Source of the DNA: Sulfurimonas sp.
GTDB taxonomy: Bacteria; Campylobacterota; Campylobacteria; Campylobacterales; Sulfurimonadaceae
DNA: 37,151 nt
Assembly (NCBI RefSeq): GCF_026988655.1
Contig: NZ_JALSKT010000073.1
Location: 1 to 37,151 of the forward strand
Direction of reading: 5' to 3'
Shown here: positions 34,138 through 37,151 of the stretch, in pieces
How the letters are laid out: every line of letters starts with the position of its first letter
How positions within the stretch are numbered: position 1 is the stretch's first letter
Notes under the pieces: model-generated
The model's input: the letters and a program-made list of their open reading frames with translations, nothing else
The model's database searches: none
Told to the model about the DNA's origin: nothing
Program-made: the position numbers and the translations under genes

Positions 34138-35937
34138 TTATAGCAAATTCTTTTTAATCCAGTAGGATAATACATAAAGTCCCCAAACATGCTGCTTAAA
34201 ACTCCCTCTTGAAGCTGTGGCTAGGTACTCATTCAGTTTAGCTTTTTGGAACATTCCGGTTTGTTTGTTTACCTCTTCTATAAGTGAAATCTTTCCTGAA
34301 CTTACAAGGTACTCCATATAAGGATTTGAGAAGCCTTTTTTCTTACGTGTTAGTATCTCGTTAGGAAGTTTGTTAGTCATAATTTGTTTGAGAAGCGACT
34401 TTGTTACACCATCTTCATATCGGAGTTTTGGAGATATACAAAAAACTAAAGAGGCGAGCTTATGGTCTAAAAATGGGGTGCGTGATTCGATAGAGTGTGC
34501 CATACTTACACGGTCAAGTTTTGTCAAAAAGTGTTCTGCTTGAAAGATGTTGAGGTCTATATAACTGTACCAGATACTTGGGTCTGTGTGTTGTGAGTTT
34601 TCAAATCTTTGTCTGAAATTTTGGAGATATTGTAAACTTTCATTGTCTTTGATATTGCGTTTGAGGAGTTGGTTTTTTTGCAAATCAGTAAACTTATCTC
34701 CCGAAGTACGAAAGAGTAGCGTTTCATCAAATACCCGTTTATACCACTCCCACTCTCGGTTCATAGAGAAGTTGGCACGGAAATATTTTTTGAGCCAATT
34801 TTTATGTTGTAAATCTGCAGCACCTTCAATGTCTAGATATTCAAAATATTGTCTATATCCTAAAAAGAGCTCATCCGCACCTTCTCCACTAAGTACAACT
34901 TTATAGCCATCTTCTTTTATCTGTTCAAACAAAAGATATAAAGGAATGGCAGCAGGGTCATTGAGTGGTTCATCTAAAGTATCAAAAACCTTTGGGCATG
35001 CAGCGATAAACGCAGCTTCATCTATCTCTATTTGTTTGTTTTGTATACCAAGAAGTTTGGCACTATTTGCTGCGTTTAGACGTTCATCATATTTTGTAAA
35101 CTCCTTGTATCCGAGTGTATATGTTGCAAGATCTAAGCCTTGTTGTTTAGCATAGTAGTTGAGTGTTGCTGAGTCGATACCGCCTGAGAGAAGTGAAGCC
35201 ATAGGAACATCTGCTTGTAAACGCAGTGAGATAGAAGTTTGTAACTCTTGTTCTAACAAGCTTACAGCTTCATCTTTGTTTGTTATAAGGTTTGGTTTGT
35301 TGTCTAGCAAGTCAAAATAGCTTTGCACTTGAACTTGATTGTTTTTGTATGTGAGATATTCTCCTGCAGCTAACTTTTTGATACCCTTATAAAAGGTATG
35401 TGGTGGAGTGGGAGCTAAAAAGGAGAAATAGCTTAAAAGTGCGTCATTGTTCATCTCTTTTTTGTGTAGAAATGGTGTGAGCGCTTTTATCTCTGAGGCA
35501 AAGATAAAAGAGCTAGCTTCAAGATAAAAAAGAGGTTTTTTGCCTAGTCTATCACGAAAAAGATAGAGTGTCTCTCCATCAAGTAAAGCGATAGCAAACA
35601 TACCACGTAAATGTTTCACAAAATCAACACCCCATTTGAGATATGCAGCGATGATGACTTCAGAGTCACTTTGTGTCCTAAAGTCAAAATCTAGTTCAGC
35701 TTTTAGCTCCTCAAAGTTATAAATTTCACCATTAAATGAGAGTAGAATATTACTGCGTTTGAGTGGTTGATGACTTCTTTGGTGTGTGTCTTGGATGGAG
35801 AGTCTTTGATGGGCAAAGAACAGTTGTTCATGCTCTACAATTCCGCAATAATCAGGACCTCTATGTGCAAGTGATGCAAGGGCATCTCTAGCTATTCTTG
35901 GGTTGTATCTGCCTAAAATTCCAAATATCGCACACAT
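34138..35937 (-). CDS. asnB: asparagine synthase (glutamine-hydrolysing)
   Basis: 599-residue two-domain enzyme that makes asparagine from aspartate, ATP and glutamine. The N-terminal glutaminase begins MCAIFGILG with nucleophile Cys2 and has LAHRGPDYCGI and SFNGEIYNFEEL. The synthetase domain has the ATP loop LLSGGIDSATLNYY, SGEGADELFLGYRQYF, and RTPFLDHKLA, so it is complete. The start shares one base with the stop of the methyltransferase gene (TAATG). Proteins of this type also appear in polysaccharide or natural-product clusters, so the substrate could differ from free aspartate. Confidence 0.92.
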   Translation of the reverse strand: MCAIFGILGRYNPRIARDALASLAHRGPDYCGIVEHEQLFFAHQRLSIQDTHQRSHQPLKRSNILLSFNGEIYNFEELKAELDFDFRTQSDSEVIIAAYLKWGVDFVKHLRGMFAIALLDGETLYLFRDRLGKKPLFYLEASSFIFASEIKALTPFLHKKEMNNDALLSYFSFLAPTPPHTFYKGIKKLAAGEYLTYKNNQVQVQSYFDLLDNKPNLITNKDEAVSLLEQELQTSISLRLQADVPMASLLSGGIDSATLNYYAKQQGLDLATYTLGYKEFTKYDERLNAANSAKLLGIQNKQIEIDEAAFIAACPKVFDTLDEPLNDPAAIPLYLLFEQIKEDGYKVVLSGEGADELFLGYRQYFEYLDIEGAADLQHKNWLKKYFRANFSMNREWEWYKRVFDETLLFRTSGDKFTDLQKNQLLKRNIKDNESLQYLQNFRQRFENSQHTDPSIWYSYIDLNIFQAEHFLTKLDRVSMAHSIESRTPFLDHKLASLVFCISPKLRYEDGVTKSLLKQIMTNKLPNEILTRKKKGFSNPYMEYLVSSGKISLIEEVNKQTGMFQKAKLNEYLATASRGSFKQHVWGLYVLSYWIKKNLL

Positions 35938-36518
35938 TATCTTAAAAACCTTATGGTGATGTCATGTTCTAAATACCCTTGATGATAAGTGACTTCTTTT
36001 ACCTTTAAATCTTTGGCTATTTTATCTATTTTTTCTTTAGTAAGATAGTTGTATATTTGGCTACTCTGCTCACCAAAAAGAGCATTAAAAACAAAGGCTT
36101 TTTTTGAAGATTTATAGCAGTTTTGTATGAAAAGATGTGTCTCAAACTCACTTAAAATATTTAAGGCACCACTGCAAACATAATAGTCTGCTTTTGGAAT
36201 TACATCTTTACATATCTCAGCTTGGATAATCTCACACCCAGTTTGTGCAGAGGCAATAGAATACATATCTATAAGCGAGTCAATACCGATATATTTTTTA
36301 GGCGTTCTTTTCTTTTTTGTCATAAAGGTATATAAATCACCAAAACCACACCCAGCATCAGCCACAGTAGAAGAAGATAAATCTTGAGGAAGAAGTTGTA
36401 AAAGCATATCAAAGCGGAGTTGTTGATTTCCTTTTGAAGCCCAGTTTACACCTTTGGCAGATGTACCATGCATCTCAATAGCAGAAGTATAAAATTTTTC
36501 ACTGTCAATACGTGGCAT
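35937..36518 (-). CDS. class I SAM-dependent methyltransferase
   Basis: 193-residue soluble protein with a Rossmann-type methyltransferase fold. SAM-binding motif I is VADAGCGFGDLYTFM (about 52-66), motif II YIGIDSLIDMY with the acidic residue (about 77-87), and the DYYVCSGALNIL segment is like motif IV. The substrate is unknown. It is the first gene of a four-gene operon (methyltransferase, asnB, symporter, EamA) with overlaps or short gaps throughout. Confidence 0.85.
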   Translation of the reverse strand: MPRIDSEKFYTSAIEMHGTSAKGVNWASKGNQQLRFDMLLQLLPQDLSSSTVADAGCGFGDLYTFMTKKKRTPKKYIGIDSLIDMYSIASAQTGCEIIQAEICKDVIPKADYYVCSGALNILSEFETHLFIQNCYKSSKKAFVFNALFGEQSSQIYNYLTKEKIDKIAKDLKVKEVTYHQGYLEHDITIRFLR

Positions 36519-36570
36519 ACAACTCCTTATTTTATTAGCGTATTATATATAAAAAATATTATTTTAAAAT

Positions 36571-36663
36571 CTGACCTTACGCACTTTTCAATTTTTGCAA
36601 CTCCAAATACGAAGTTTTATTAGCCCGAATAAGCAACTTTAGTTCCTTAGTGCGTAAGGTCAG
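36571..36663. repeat. 93-bp element with perfect 14-bp terminal inverted repeats
   Basis: CTGACCTTACGCAC at 36571-36584 is the exact reverse complement of GTGCGTAAGGTCAG at 36650-36663. The 65-nt interior has no ORF. Size and termini suit a MITE or the joined ends of a deleted insertion sequence. I see no clear target-site duplication. Confidence 0.6.
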
Positions 36664-36675
36664 TTATTAATACTT

Positions 36676-36731
36676 GAGCTGTGTGCCATACAAGCGGCAA
36701 ACACGCTTCTTAGGAGAAGGGTACGGGGGAA
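36676..36731 (+). ncRNA. group II intron remnant: domain V and start of domain VI
   Basis: Positions 36676-36709 are exactly 34 nt and fold as a group II intron domain V. GAGCTGTGT pairs with ACACGCTTC, leaving the two-base bulge AA (36699-36700). GCCAT pairs with GCGGC, capped by ACAA where a GNRA loop is expected. The catalytic AGC triad (36677-36679) is intact. Three defects are visible: C opposite C at the triad base, one A-C mismatch, and G-to-A in the loop. The next bases, TTAGGAGAAGGGTACGGGGG, look like the 5' arm of domain VI, after which the element stops. No intron-encoded protein remains. Confidence 0.5.
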
Positions 36732-36751
36732 TTAAAATATTTTTGTCACAC

Positions 36752-37048
36752 TTATTTTGGAAACATCATTGTAGTGACGATTCTTGTTCCCCATCTTGTA
36801 GGACCGCCATCAGGGCTTTTGGCATAATATTTTACACCTGCAGCATAAGAGATGAGTTGATTCCCTATTTTACTCACCTGCGAGACTGAAACGAAAAGAG
36901 GTACTGTCCACGCGTTCTTATCCGCTGCTTTCCAATCGTATGTTGTTTCTGTAAAGAGATTGATGGACATCGCACTACGAGTGGTATATGTAAAGAAAGG
37001 TTGGACAAATGTGTTACTGATATCAACTATAATGCACCCCAAAATCAA
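36752..37048 (-). pseudogene. 3' remnant of an outer-membrane transporter-like gene
   Basis: About 90 C-terminal residues, from NTFVQPFFTYTTRSAMS through WTVPLFVSVSQVSKIG and SPDGGPTRWG to VTTMMFPK. They resemble the C-terminal strands of the roughly 260-residue 'transporter'/neuromedin-U-like barrel proteins, where QPF, WTVP, the KIG step and PDGGP are conserved; this is from memory. Upstream the frame runs into non-homologous sequence and a TAG at 37082-37084, and the only available start is a TTG at 37048. The N-terminal two-thirds is missing, so this is a decayed fragment. Confidence 0.65.
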
Positions 37049-37081
37049 GACCAGTAAATCAAATATTTTAATTTCACCTCT

Positions 37082-37151
37082 CTATGATACCAGTGGTAAC
37101 AGATTTACTCCTTTTTCATCTAAATTATTATCAGCTTGATAGTAAACTTCA
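37082..37151 (-). CDS. possible 3' end of a gene entering from the right edge
   Basis: The minus-strand frame is open from the window edge to TAG at 37082-37084 and reads EVYYQADNNLDEKGVNLLP near its end. It may be the tail of an unknown gene, or part of the same decayed transporter reading frame, since it is in frame with the remnant downstream of the stop. Only 22 codons are visible. Confidence 0.25.
   Translation of the reverse strand, partial: EVYYQADNNLDEKGVNLLPLVS

Noticed and set aside
36674-36889. 71-aa plus-strand ORF
   Set aside because: It runs through the intron domain V hairpin and antisense to the transporter-like remnant; the protein has no recognisable features.
1-37151. tRNA, rRNA or other standard RNA genes
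   Set aside because: Intergenic gaps are short and none shows a cloverleaf, rRNA segment or recognisable riboswitch.

Overview
The window looks like chromosome from a Sulfurimonas-like member of the Campylobacterota (former Epsilonproteobacteria). The DNA is AT-rich. It carries a futalosine-pathway menaquinone gene (mqnD) and a flavoprotein of the sulfide:quinone reductase family. From memory, two blocks keep Campylobacter gene order: cdsA-dxr-(x)-tsaD and murB-fliQ-mqnD / recA-eno-divIC-AMIN. Genus is an inference; no rRNA or tRNA gene is visible.

Layout. 1-290: leader region with one doubtful small minus-strand ORF. 291-8656 (+): receiver/degenerate-GGDEF/EAL regulator, short NFACT protein, small barrel protein, acidic hypothetical, cdsA, dxr, orphan histidine kinase, tsaD and tpx. 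8794-14417: a TIGR04219-like barrel gene convergent with murB, with a 408-bp piece of their junction present twice as a direct repeat (9256-9663 and 13299-13706). Between the copies lie 3,635 bp with a PhoX-like lipoprotein and a two-heme-motif lipoprotein. The outer copies complete both host genes. 13620-15813 (-): murB, fliQ, mqnD and a small secreted protein. 16056-19339 (+): recA, eno, DivIC/FtsB-like and AMIN-domain genes, ending tail-to-tail on a secreted MORN-repeat gene. 20093-28779 (mostly +): an RND pump encoded as two half-genes, a DUF481-like barrel, a minus-strand secreted protein built of 11-residue repeats, a class II-like cytochrome c, an RND/HlyD adaptor, MgtE and a CNNM/CBS protein. 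28791-31986 (-): a soluble CZB chemoreceptor with a PAS partner (CetA/CetB-like) behind an intergenic G9 tract, and an SQR-family flavoprotein. 32071-36518 (-): a compact operon of methyltransferase, asparagine synthase, dicarboxylate/amino-acid symporter and EamA exporter. 36519-37151: a graveyard with a 14-bp inverted-repeat pair, a 34-nt group II intron domain V-like hairpin, and the 3' remnant of an outer-membrane transporter-like gene.

The most notable signals are the duplication-flanked phosphatase/cytochrome insert, the intron D5 remnant, the LEA-like repeat protein, and a strongly over-represented octamer, AAACGCAG. I find the octamer 19 times on both strands, 18 times followed by C or T, in all reading frames, and never in the insert. 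It behaves like a genome-wide DNA signal (Chi-like, uptake or segregation) rather than a coding effect.
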